DNA of 64,000 nucleotides, from contig JARCOQ010000005.1 in assembly GCA_029207755.1 (NCBI GenBank), positions 44,541,621 to 44,605,620 on the forward strand, read 5' to 3'. Of the stretch, positions 25,301 to 37,875 are shown piece after piece. The notes beneath the pieces were generated by a model. That model was not told where the DNA came from, made no database searches, and was given only the letters and a program-made list of their open reading frames with translations. How positions within the stretch are numbered: the stretch's first letter is position 1; each line of letters starts with the position of its first letter. The translations under genes and the position numbers were made by a program. The stretch is from Chamaea fasciata (taxonomy: Eukaryota; Chordata; Aves; Passeriformes; Sylviidae).

Positions 25301-25629
25301 GTTAGGACTGGAATGCATTGTGACTGAGGAAAATAAAAGCAGCTCTGACACTTTTAACTGATGAGAGCTTTTTTAATGAGACTAGCTGGCCTGACTTTCA
25401 AAATGTTCAATGGACTTCTGCTGGATTGAATGAAAGTGGCTACATAACTGTAATGATATTGCAAAATAAATGCAGGTTAAGTTCTGCAGAACCAGTCAAA
25501 TGTGGTACTCTGAGTTAACTGTGGAGTTCTACTTACAGACTATATTTAATGAATATGGAAATTGGTTGATTTGGAGATAAAAAGTGATGCCTTGAGAAGG
25601 TTGACGTGGAACAGAGACTAGACAAAGCT
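22342..25629. other. Non-coding, nothing recognised
   Basis: Mostly AT-rich with short frames up to 98 codons. A more GC-rich pocket with a few CpGs at about 24.18-24.87 kb carries overlapping frames on both strands. I cannot assign it to a gene or repeat. Confidence 0.5.
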
Positions 25630-26275
25630 AAGAGAATAAAGTAGGTATTTATTTAAAAGCCTTTAAGGATATGCCTTGGGCAGTACGAGAGCCTGGCCAG
25701 GACTACACCCAAGATGGACCCAAAAAGGTCAGAAAATGGATGACCGGTCACGAGTTTTCACACTTTTATAAGTTTTGGTCCATTTGCATATTGGGGTTAA
25801 TTGTCCAATTACAGCTTCAGGTTATGAAGTCCCATCCTTCTTGTTTTCTCTCTTCAGTTCACTATTGTATATGCTTTTGGGCCTGAAAGTTGTCCTTGGT
25901 CTCAAGCTCGAAAAGGATTTGTTTTGTCTACCTACCCTGTGAAGAGAGCTTACTGACACTTAGTATGAGGCTCAGAATTACACACTTAGGCAGCACAGAA
26001 TCTGAAAACATGAAAGCTAAAACTTAAGGCATCAAAAGCTGTTAAAAAAGGTACACTGAAGCTCCTCCTCAGGTTTTTACACTTCTTTATCACCTTGTAC
26101 CTGCCATGCCAGGCTTCTCCAAATGTGGCGCTTGTTTGAATTCTGAGTTTTCTTAGTACTGGTTTTAATTTTAGTAATAGAGTTTATTTGGATTTTTTCT
26201 GGATTCTGTTGTGCTGAAACACAGCTACAGGAAACCACCAGTTTTCTAGTGGAAGAACCTAACAAAAACTATCAA
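25630..26275 (-). mobile_element. Probable endogenous retrovirus LTR fragment
   Basis: The stretch contains phrases that I associate with an LTR type frequent in songbird and other neoavian genomes, for example AGCCTGGCCAGGACTACACC near 25,690, CACACTTTTATAAGTTTTGG near 25,758 and GCATATTGGGGTTAATTGTC near 25,787. A polyadenylation-like AAATAAA on the minus strand at about 25,648 supports minus orientation. Exact ends and target duplications were not resolved, and no internal retroviral genes are adjacent, so it is a solo or partial LTR. Confidence 0.5.
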
Positions 26276-29200
26276 CATTTACAACACTTACAACACTTAG
26301 CATTTATAACAAACAGAGCGGGAATGTCAGTAAACATTTAGGATCCTGCTCTTTATTATCTCGACAGTGAGTCTTCTGAGCTAAAGCAGGCCAAGGGCAA
26401 ACCCCAAAGAAGCCAGTGTCCATAAACTGCAGACTTTAAATGACAATTAAAAATCCATTTGTAACCTAAGGTCCTTCAGAGTTTTCCCGTCGTTCTGTCC
26501 AAATTTTTAGTTCAGTTTCTTAATGTGTAAAGTTAAACCTTCCTGAAGAAACAGAAAGCGGAGGGAGGAATTACTCTGTCTGTACCCTCGCATCTCACTG
26601 GAGTTTACTGGGTGCAGTAGCTGGTTTTGATGAACCAGGAAGAGGCTTCTACAAAGACTGCCATTTCCCACCTCTGCTTTCTGCAGGATGGCTCCACCAG
26701 CCCTGGAGCCATCACCATCAGTGTCGGCTCATGTCTTGCCAGACGAAGTTGTTGACAACCTTTAGTCTTGTAATTAATCTACAGACAGAGCTTGCTGGAG
26801 ACGCGGTGTAAATGCCACTCCCTTCAGAGTGGCGTGACCCCGGGGAACAGGCAGAGATCACCTGCAGGCGGACAGAGGCCAGAGAGCAAACTGCCCGTGG
26901 GACACAGCCCGCAGAGAGCTCTCGCTGCCAGGCTGCCTGCCCTTAGCTGTCCTGAGAGGCTTCTGATGAAATGGTTACTTGTAGAAAATAACCTTTTTGT
27001 TGGAGTGCGTTCAAGCCAGGAGGGCTGAAGTGAGAATGCCCATCCCATTCAGTGAGAATGCTGTTTCACAGGGTCAGTTCAGACAGGCTTGCAGCAGGCA
27101 GACAGTGACCTGGAGCAGACAGGTTGCCTGCAGCCCCATGTCCCCCTGTGCATTTGGCCACCCCAGTGGGGAGAGAAGCCCTCGCCTTCCAAACCTTGAT
27201 GCAGCAGAAGAGCACATTTGAAGTGTTTATTTGGGGAACAAAAGATTCCTTATACCTTGACAGCGGGGCTGCCTTCAAAACCCTCATTCAAACAGAGCTG
27301 TGTTTATTGAATTCCTCTGCACTGAGTATATACATGCCTGAGATTTGAATTCTTTCACAACTAAGAAACACTTGGTCATATTTCTACCTGAGGTATCAGG
27401 ATGAAAAATATTATGTATTTGTGTGGATTTTGGTCTGTTTAGATCAAGACTGGGCAAAAATCAAGTATGTGGGACTTCAGAGGTTCCCCAGGCAGAGAGA
27501 CTCGGGTGGAGGGAAATCTCCTCTCCCCAGTGGCCTGTTTTGTGACAAAGTATGTCATAAAATCTCAGACATGGAATAAAAAAGCCCACATATTGCTTTT
27601 GATAACTACTCACCCTCAGGCTTTCCGAACAGATGGGAGCACTAAACACCAAAATTCTTCAGCTTACAAACTGGCAAAAGGCCCAGCAGCGCTGCTAACA
27701 GAAGGAGTTGTACGAGCTCTTCATTATTTACAAATTTAAATTCTTCTGGAAAGAATTACTGTAATATGTAGGACATGATCCCAGGGTTTTGGCAAAATGT
27801 ATTAGTAACATGAGCTCTTGATCCTAGGAATTAAATTAGATCTTGGAAGGTTAAAGTGTGATGTTGTCTAATGTACCAGGAACTTTACATCTAATGGAAA
27901 GTTGTTTACACCTGTTGCGAGTGCTTTAGTTAATACATGAAAGTTGGTCTTTCCACAAGGGAATAGACTGGTTGTTCCTCTCAAATGGTGCCTGTGGAAA
28001 TCAGGTGAACACTTCTGGGCTGGAAGCGTGATTATAGTACAAGTGCCACACGACCAAAATGCTACATGTAATTTAGCTCCTATTTTTCGTTAAATGCAAA
28101 TTTTGGTCCCAGATATCTTATGGTAGAAACTTCCTGCAAATAATTCCAAATTTAGGAAGTTGTTTATAAAAAGAATATTTTAAGAGGTGGTGGATTTTGC
28201 TTTTAGGTATTATCATGACAATTTACTTTTAAGGATTCAACTGTATCACATCAAAGTAAACCTCCATATGTACTACTGCCGTTGTAGCAGGTAATCAAAG
28301 AGGGCCTGGAAGCACTTGAAATGGTGGGAATGGAGGGCTCAGCTATACAGTGCTGTTTCTGTAATTTCAGGAAACTCAGGTTCTGATGCCAGTGGGAGCT
28401 GGGAGCTGCCGATTGAGGCAGCATTGAGGCAGTGAGATCTGCTAGGAAGGGAGTGGGAAGCATCGTGCAGGCATTTCCTGCTTCCCAAGGAGTTTCTGCC
28501 AACACACTTCATCTTCTAATTTGGTAAGGGATGATCCATCTGGCAAATCAGCTTTGAAGAAAGTATGCCCACATTTTATGTTGCAGGCAGAAGCTCCTGT
28601 GGGTCAGGACAGTGAGAGACGCCCAGGCAGAGATTCAATGAGTGGTAGTTTCCTGCTTGCCATATAACATCCCTCCCCAGAGGGTACCTGCCCGTCAGTG
28701 GTGTGTGGATGTACCTCTCTCGAAAATACCTTCCTCATTAAACATTCACTGGCACTTCTATTGTTTCTTTTAAATGTTTTGGTGTTGACATGTTGTTTTG
28801 TTGAAAAATTCCCGTCTGTCTCTGCTCAGTCTCTCCTCCTTCGGTAAGCTGTCAGCACTCTTTGATTTGCCAGGCTTATGGCAGTCACATAACAAGGAAA
28901 CTTGCAATATGAATCAGTGATACATAAGTGTCTCCCAGAGGATGCAAGTGATGGAAATCACAGTTATTGGTTATTATTGGACCAGTGGGAGTTTAGGTCT
29001 GGAAAAGAGATCATTTTACCAGTTTCACTGTAGTAAAAAGAGCCCCTTCTTTGTTCCATTGAAGCCACTAATTGCAATGGCAGCTACTTTTGGGCCCCAG
29101 TTTTGGGACCATCCACATGGAGTAAGTGAGACTGTTTGAAGCATAGGGATTATCCTGAAACTCCAGGTTTTGCTGGTTTCAAGTCAGAACATATCTCCAG

Positions 29201-29490
29201 AAGCAGTCAGACTATGGTTACTGCAATGCACTTCAGGAATATCCGAACCAGCTTTAGCCAAGATGCAACAGCACTGATTTTTTGCAAGAGTTGAAGGGAG
29301 CTGAAGCCTGCTGTTGTTATGCCATGTTCAGAATAGTGGGAAAGAGGCTCAGACACTGTATCTTTGGATCACAGCAAAGGCAAACTATTTGTTCAGCTGT
29401 GCATGTGAAGGTGGGCAGGCTCTTCCCCTGCTGAGGAGTTTAGTAGATCTCTTACTGTTTTATTCTCCAGTCTTCTCTACAGAAGACCAT
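26276..29490. other. Non-coding, nothing recognised
   Basis: Short frames only. A GC-richer pocket at about 26.79-27.20 kb is the only compositional change. No gene, RNA or repeat recognised. Confidence 0.5.
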
Positions 29491-29520
29491 GAAGGTTTTT
29501 TGTTTTTTTTTTTTTTTTAT
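29491..29520. repeat. Poly(T) tract
   Basis: A T-rich run with two interrupting G near its start, including an unbroken run of 16 T ending at 29,518. Confidence 0.85.
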
Positions 29521-32500
29521 TTCCCAGGAAATCTTACATTTCAGTTCCTGCCAATTTGCCTGCATGGGGCATCAATAAAAAGCAACTGACTGAGTCAGGC
29601 CTCCTTCCATGCATTTGCACTTTTACTCCTGCCAGGTTTTCTAAAAAATGCACAGTTGAGTTTGACCAGTGCTCTAACCAGAAAAACTCCAAAGGACAAC
29701 AACTGTTGTCTTTGTTTAGCACAAGTATCTATGGTTTATCTACAGCTATGTGCTGGCAGGTCCTGTGGCAGTTGAGCTGCCTAACTCCCTTGAACCCCAT
29801 CCTTCTGTCCCCCACATTTTCTTCATTAGCTCAATTCTTTAAATTAATATTGATCTTTCCCACCACCGTCGATGCAATTGTCAATCATCTGCCTAGTGCC
29901 TTAGCAGCTAGAGCCCACATCCTAAGACCTGCAAAACTAAAGGTATCCATCCAGCCTGCTTGCTGCAGGCAGGGGAGAAAAGATGCAAGCAAAGAGATTT
30001 TTATTGAAACAAGGGAACATGGTTATCAGTCTGGGAAAACACAACACCCATTACACTTCAAAATGGAACTGAGTACCTGTTTTTCTTTTCCAGTAATGGC
30101 CACTACTCTCCTAGTGCCTATCCAGCTGCCAATGAAACCAGTCCCCTGAACCAAGGTCCTCACAAGGGAGAAGCAAGAGAATGCAGAGGCCTGGAGCAGA
30201 CATAACAACTTCAAAAGCTGCTGCTTGCCCCAACATATGGGGTCTGGAGGGGGCTATCTGTTCCCTCAGGACACAAATTCAGGGACAGAAATAATGACTT
30301 CACATGGTGTTGGTTAGCCTGTGAGTAAACAGCTCATGCAAATAAAACCTCATTGTAGCACCACTCTAGGGAAAAATATTAGGATGGGGATCGGACTTGC
30401 CAAAGCAACATGAATGTGTTAAGAAGGAAATTTTAGTGTTTTAAAGGGTGTTTTCCTCCTGTTGGGGAGCAGATATCAAAGTGCTTTGTGTCCTTTGAAA
30501 GGAGGTAACTACCAGGAACTGCTCTGATCCAAAACCAAAGGCAATCCAGCAGCTGAGCTGCCATGGAGTAGGGCAGGAGAAGGATTGTGCCTACATACAT
30601 GTGCATATTCACACACACATTAGGCAGGAGACTGCTAGAGTTTTCTCTGAATGGTTTCAGCAGTGTTTTGAGTTCTACAGTCTGACACATTCCAGCCATT
30701 TAATGAGAATCTGGGGATTTTTACTGAGTTCACATTTAGGGAATTGAGCAGACTATTTTCCTGTGGGAACATCAGATCTATACCTTGCACAGAAACGACG
30801 TGAAGTCGCTCTTAATTCCTTTCCTTTAGTTTCTTAAATCTAGGACGTTGGAGAATACAGGGGAAGTGAAATAAGGTGATATAAAACTAACAGAAAAATG
30901 TGAAATTCTTCTCAAAGTCTTGACTTTGAAATGCATGCCTGAAACTCATTCTTGCATGAGCTAATATCAGGCAAATGAAAGCAACTGGCTATGAATAGAG
31001 ATAAATTTCTATTTAAAGTATGAAATTCCCTCCACAATCAAGAACAGCTCTCTGAGGTTATTTGTCAGCCCCTCACCATGCTGCACTATAACAAATAGAG
31101 GCAGAGAATCAGTGAAATTATATCTGACCTGGCCAGCTGCCAGCAACATAAAAAAGATTATGATTTCCAAGAAAAAAAAAGTATGATTTCCAGGATGAGG
31201 ACATGGTCTCTATCACCTGCAGAACCTCAAATTGTAGGTTAGTGGGTCCCAATGTTTTGTAGGAAAGGCCCACTGCAGAAAACTGATAGTGTTGCATGCC
31301 TTTCCCTCAATCGCCAAAACCCTGCTGCTTTTCCTCCTGTCACTTGTCCTTTGTGCTCCTGCTATCACCACTCCCCTCTTCTCTGGCCATCCAACACAGG
31401 ACTCCCGCCAAGTTCTCCCTTCCTTTTGTCATTGCCTCTCAGAGGAGAACCAGGTGAGTGCTTTGTCAGTGGTTTTCAGCTGGCATCTGTCCAGGTGTTG
31501 TTGGAGAGATGACTCGACAGCATCATATTTTCTTCTTTTATCTGAAGATACTGCAAAATGCAGATGGGCTTTTCAGTAAGTAGTTGCATCTGTTGAGATA
31601 TGTGCTTTTCATGTGCATTTTCATAACCACTGAGGACTGCAAATAAATGTTCTCAGGTCTAAATATATCATTAGACTATTGTGGCAGTATTGCGTTTATA
31701 TTCAGGAGTTCCAAACAGAACAATGGTAGCTTAAAATAGTGAAGATAATGTGAAGAATCAGATTAAAAAAATCTGCAGTTGATTAAAAGCATACCTGAAA
31801 CAACACTTTTCTAATGGTGGTGGAGGGCATGTTAGCAATTTGGAATAGGATAAATTGATCATCTTATTTCACTAATACTTTTTTATGAGTCACAGCAGAG
31901 ATGCATAGTTTATTTTCAGCAAATTCCTCTCATCATAAGAATCAGGGGTTTTAGCCATATATCAATATTTGGTGTTTATTAAATACATCCTAAAGTTTTC
32001 TTTTAGATCTTTTTGTTATTAATCCTGCTCACTTTTCACTCGTGCACTTTCATAAAAAGGTGGTCTATGATTCTTTTGTGAGGAAATATCTTGACTGCAG
32101 CCGACTGAAGCCCATTGGCAGCTCTGAGAAAAGGGTTATTATATGAACCTTTGGATAACAGGCAGCTCCACAAAGTAGTGTCACAGGCTAAGGTAAATCA
32201 AGGCATGCTGTTAAAATTGTAATCTCGTATTTGGAGAAACTGGTTTCAACAAGTGATTTGGTAGCGGCGCCCAGTGGCTAAAATACAGATTGCAAAATTT
32301 ACTAGCTTCAAAATTTCCCAACTCCGTTGTGTTTGTGTCCATTCGGTAAAAAGCTTCCAGCTAAGTTCAGGGAGCTGCAAGCAAGGGGAAACTGTTTCCA
32401 GCTTTTTTCACGAGTATTAAAAGAGTTAGATGTTGAGGTATACCCTTGGAATATGCTCTTTTGCACTGAAACAGCTAAATATACGTATTTTCCTAACATT

Positions 32501-34354
32501 TCCTTGTGCAAATGCTGCAGTTGCCATGGAAGGATTATATAACAATTTGTGGGAAGGGATGTGATCCTCACAGCAAGCAAAATATCTTCAGTGATTTCCT
32601 ATATATAGTGTATGCTATAGCGCACTATAATATTCTCTGCCTTTGACACTACATATAGTTCTGTTTACACTTGTACGTGCAACTTATATATAATTTTATA
32701 TATATATATATGTTAGGTATAATGATGTGTGTTCGTGTGTGTGTTTGTACATGTTTTTTGTAGGAAAACAAATAGGCAGACCAAGAATATCGATACAAAG
32801 GGTCCACTCTCTGCTGGTCCACATTGCTTACAATTTAGAAGCTGCCATAAGGTTGTACAGTATCAACACCCCACAAATCAGACATGTATCTTAATGTTTG
32901 TGGAAGATACACTGGGGCTGTGATATTGGCCCCCTGAAAGCAGCCATACCATGGAGGCCTGAAGGCAGCTGATGCTCCTCTTCACTGCAGGTTTCATGCC
33001 CCAAGTCTGGGTAACAGAAGCAGTAGAGCTGCAGTGACACTGGCTGTGTCCTAGGTTAACTGGAGAGGTGCTATTATCCCTCAAGTGCGTGTAGGAAAGC
33101 TTCTGCTGCCATATCATCTCTGCTGTCAGCAAAAGTCTCATGGACTTCCCCAAGACATGTGTTTTTACTGCTTGGCCTTGTCCCAGGGGACTGAGCCCCA
33201 AGACCTTTCCAGGAACCCTCAGGGCTGAACCTCGGGGTGTTTGTTCATAGAGGGACAACTGCTCTGACAGTAGCAGCTGGAAACCTCTTGCTATAATAAT
33301 TATTGTGCTTGTATATTCTCAGTTGAAGCTCTTAGTGCACCACATAAAAGTAAAATAACATTTTTAAGGCAGTGTAAGATCAGTGCTAATATGAAAACTG
33401 CCAACACACCCTTCACAGGAGATAATAAACACAGGTGTTGTAAGGTGCAGGTGGCTAACAGTCTGTGACCAGCTGTGGTGGTTCAAAGCAATAACTATGC
33501 GTGCGGAAAGCTGGGAAGCAGAAACAGAAAGCACTATGCAATGTTCAAAAACTGGAAAAGCTGGCTGATGTGAGAGGAAGTGAGAGTGAGCACTGTCTGA
33601 GGGCCCTGCACAGACCTCACCTGATAGCTTTTAAGGACAGATGACAGATCACTGCTGCCTTCTCAGACTCATTTGTGAAGCTCAAGGGGAAGCTGTCAAG
33701 CACTCTCACCATAAAGAGCCTTTAAAATGTACACCAGCAAGTGCCATGTTGTTCTGTTCCTTGTGCACCAAGAAAAATGCCTGGCAGGAAAGTTGCCAAA
33801 ATGGTTCCTCTCAGCTGTAAGTCTCCTTCCTACCACACCAGACTTTAGCATCAGAGAGAAACATACCTACCACTCAAAATAGTTTCAGATGCGGTTCTCA
33901 CTTTGTTGAGTTGTTCCTTCTCTGGAAACCACTGGTTGAGAGAACATCCTGCAGTACAAACATTCACTTCTTAAGCGGTAGCTCTTGGAATTAGGAAGAA
34001 GCAAACTTCTCTAACTCCCACTGCTTTTCCAGGGTTTCCCCCTCACACAGCAGAAGCAAATTCATATCAGTCACCCATCTTCATGGATACTTTCACAGGC
34101 TGGATCACGAGCATGATTCTCCAATTTACATTCTCCTGCTGCTGGGCAGACCCTTAAAGAGCAGGATGGAACAGGCAACTCACAGGGAATCCCTAAATAG
34201 CCAGAGAAGACCAGGTTCAGCTCATGCATTCAGGCTCTGCCTGTATGATTAGTGCAGCACAGAAGCAGCTCATTTTGGGAGGCAGAAGATTCTTACTGCT
34301 GATGATTCTTACAAACAGGAGAGATAAAAAAATCTCTTGAGAATTATTAACTTG
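29521..34354. other. Non-coding; one 197-codon chance-length frame
   Basis: The frame at 29556-30149 (plus strand) is the longest outside repeats and the CpG island. Its translation has no repeats, motifs or domain known to me. About one open frame of this length is expected by chance in a window of this size. A (TA)n stretch followed by TG-rich sequence lies at about 32.69-32.75 kb. Nothing else recognised. Confidence 0.5.
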
Positions 34355-34440
34355 TAGCTCTTCCTCCATCTTGAGAGAGAGGATGGACTAGGAGACCTCT
34401 CAAGGTACTCTGCAGCCCTATTTTCTGTGATTTCTAGTTG
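34355..34440 (+). mobile_element. CR1 3' end fragment
   Basis: The stretch GAGGATGGACTAGGAGACCT near 34,380, followed by CTGCAGCCCTATTTTCTGTG and ending in TTCTGTGATTTCT at about 34,423-34,435, matches the last part of CR1 with its terminal octamer-like repeats. It is a strongly 5'-truncated copy. Confidence 0.65.
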
Positions 34441-37400
34441 TGACTGAAATTTTCAGTCTCTGAAGTTCTCTGACTAACATGAAGGGACTTTCATACTGAT
34501 TACAATCCCAATCAAAAAAAGAAAAAGAAAGAAAAAGAACAAAAAACCCTCCAGTACCCTATGAACTGTGCTATTTCTTACTTGCAAATGTCAGGTTTTA
34601 TTCTATGTTAAGTCCATTAAATGCAGAAAAATATTTGCTGATTAGTTAGAGTTCAAAAAGTACTGATTAACACATAACATTTGTGTTGCTTTTAAAGTTG
34701 TACTTTAACGAAGATTCACATCCTCTTTTCATGTTTCAGTATTTGCTGTCTTTCATATTTGAGATAATTCTTCTACCTTTAACCAACATGTATTAGTGAA
34801 GTATTTTCTCATCATATACTCATCATTTTCTAATCAATACTTTGCAAAGGTTCTACCTCCAAAACCTTGACCTTCTTTTGCCTTGCTCAAGCTTAGTGGT
34901 CTCTGCAGCTGTCACAGCATGAGGCCAGTAACCTTCCCTTTCCTCACAGTGGTTTAAGAGAGGCCAGCATCCTCAGGTGGATTTTCAAGAACCTCTTCCT
35001 AATCCCTGTAAAATGCAGGCAGTCCCAACAGGATGAGAGAGTGAGAATCCCCTTCCTCACTTCCCCACCCTGCAGAAAAACCAAAACAACAGCTTGAATG
35101 GAGAGAAGGAATGATTAACACAGCGGACTAATAGAGAATGAGACAAAAGGAAATGCCATCCAATCATCATACAGGATGCTACTGGCTGGAATTTGTGATA
35201 AAGATATGAAACCCATAACATGTCTTGCCCAATAAATGCTGTCAGCCCTCTTCCACTTGGGCATTAATTGTGCCTGTCTCAGGCCCAATTATTTTCAGCA
35301 AGATTGAGTTAGAACACCAATTACAAATTTGGTGGGACACTGTGGGACCACCCAGGCAAGATGAACTCTGCCTGCCATTCCTGGCCAAGGTTTACATTCT
35401 TAAATACTGCCCAGCAATTGACCCTTTGAGACTTCATTTTCCTGACATTTCCCAATGTCAAAGCTGAACCTTACTCACTGTAGTTTTCCTGTCATGCAAT
35501 CAACCGCAGACAAGCGGAACAAACAGTTTCCTTTTCTGTTGCATAGTAGAAGATAATTGCAACCCTCCTTAGTTTATCCTTTTCTCTTTCTGGAGAAAAA
35601 CAAATTCAAACCAATTCTAATTAATCCAGTGTTGTCTTCAAATCTTCTTCTGATTTTTGACTGGTTCTTCTCCTCCTTCAAAGAGGAGAAGCTCAAAAAC
35701 TGAGGCAACACATCCGCTATAGCCTTGTCACTTTTAAGTGCTCTCGTAGGCAATACTTCTGCTTACACTGAATTTTTATCTCTAAGTGATATTTCACAAG
35801 TGTGATGCTGTTAACTCTTACTGCAGCTTGTGATAGGCTACCCAATGGATCATTTGCTATAAAACTGTGTGTTACCATGCTTTTCCCAGTCTTTTGCCTA
35901 CAACACTTGTTGTTTCAGTGATATGTGGAATCCTCTACTTTCAAGGAACATGCATCATTGCTCTAGCCATGGATTTTACAGCCAAAGAATTTATGTGGCT
36001 TTTTCTTTTCCTGTATTAAATTCTGTTCTATTTTCCCCAAGCTACTTCTCCAATTTTTAAAGAGCATTTTGAATTATAATCCCACCCTTGAAAATTGCAA
36101 ACAATGACCCCAGGAGACTTTTGTATATGGCTGTTAAAAGCTGACTTTTTGCTTTCACCTATGAGTCAGTTTTGAAAAGTGTTTCCCTTAGCCTAGATTA
36201 AGAGACTCTAAGTACCTTGACAAGAAAGAGACTTCATTACTGTTACTCTTCTAAAGGATGTGACATATGGGCTGGCAAGCAATGTTAATACAGAGCAGTC
36301 CTGCAAAGATTGTGTTTTTTGCAGCTCTTCCCTGTGTAAAAAGCAAGCTTCTTGATTTGCTTTTTGAACCACTGTTTGACTTCCACATTCTTCTGTAACA
36401 GATCTATTTTTTTAGCTGTCTTTTTGAATCCTAGCCTAACTTCATTTTATCTATTAATTTTTTTAAGATGATAATTCAAAGGATTTTTGTACACATTGAA
36501 TAGTCACAGAAATACTTAACCGAAATGCTTATGCAGAAAACTAGTTCTGACTAGTATACATTTGGATCAGGATGAGCTATTAGATTCTGGGTCTTTATCA
36601 TACAATTCATACTTTCCCAGAGTGGTGTTTTATTAAATGTATATCTTTGTTTTAGTGCCATGTTATCTGCAGGATTATTTGGATGGGAACTCTCACAATA
36701 GATTATTTGGTAAATTAAAGAATATACAAATTATGAGATAAAAGTTTATAGAGATTATGGAGATAAGGAGATACAGAGAGCACCAGCAACTTTCAGGCAT
36801 GGATTTTTCAGACAAACAAATTATTACTTTATTTTTTCATCAATTCAGACTAAATATCCTCTTTTGTTTCAGATCCTCCTTTGGGATAAACTGCTGTTGC
36901 TTCATTGACCACAGCAGACTTGTGATATTTTATACCAGCTGAGGACTTGCCTCTCATATATTTCAGCTACAATATTAAAAGCAATATACTTTTAACCAAA
37001 AAAAATTTAAAAAAATAGGTAACAACATCTGATATCCTTTCCATGTAGATTAAGTAATGAAAGGTTTTAAAGCATGGAGTGCTTCAATTTAAGCTCTATT
37101 TCAGTTTCAGACTGTACAGAAAACATTTCATTTCATGTGAGTGGTGTCATTATAATACCTAGAGGGCTATTTGGATAGGAGATCTTCTGGCAGATTATTT
37201 GGGTGAATTACTGAAGACAGAGGATATGGGGAACATAAGGGATCCTGGATGCCTTTGTAGGTTGTGAGAAAAGCCACAGTTATTTGTAACAAGAGACAAG
37301 AGATGCGAGACCTTTTCACAGATAATAAATAAGCTCAATGACATTTGGAATTGGGAAGCTGACTGATCTCACAAAAATCGAGGTTTCTTGCTTCCACTGA

Positions 37401-37717
37401 CCTTCCTTCAGGTATAGAGTCCACCATCCCTGTTTTCCTCTGACAATCAAGAATCCTCCGGCTTCACATTCAGAGTGTTGCCCTCATTTGAAAAAGAGGG
37501 CATACAGGGCATGCAGCACAGGTCTATTTGCCCCAGCCTGGCACTGAACAATGTGCTACACTGAAAGGAGAGGAATGGGGGAATCTGTAGGATCATGGTC
37601 ATAGAGTGGGCTGTAAACACCTCCCATGAGCGAAGGCATTTGCAGGGAGCATGGAGCATTTTTATAAACATGAAGATAAACATGCCTGAAATACGGGGTG
37701 GTTAAAAAGGGAAAAAA
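34441..37717. other. Non-coding, AT-rich, nothing recognised
   Basis: Short chance frames only. An A-rich run with G interruptions lies at 34,516-34,546. Confidence 0.55.
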
Positions 37718-37875
37718 ATAACAGGAGAAATAGAAATAGAGCAAGAAGGACAGAAAGAAAGAAAAAATAAAATAAAATTAAAAAAAAAAAAAAAAAAAAA
37801 AAGAAAGAAAGAACAAAGAGGGAAAGAGAGAGAGAAAGAGAGAAAGGAAACAAGAAAGCAAGCAAGAAAGAGGCA
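37718..37875. repeat. Purine-rich low-complexity tract with A23
   Basis: An A/G-rich stretch: GAAA units, an unbroken run of 23 A at 37,780-37,802, then GAAA and GA repeats to about 37,875. Several minus-strand F/L/S-rich frames here are artefacts of it. Confidence 0.9.
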
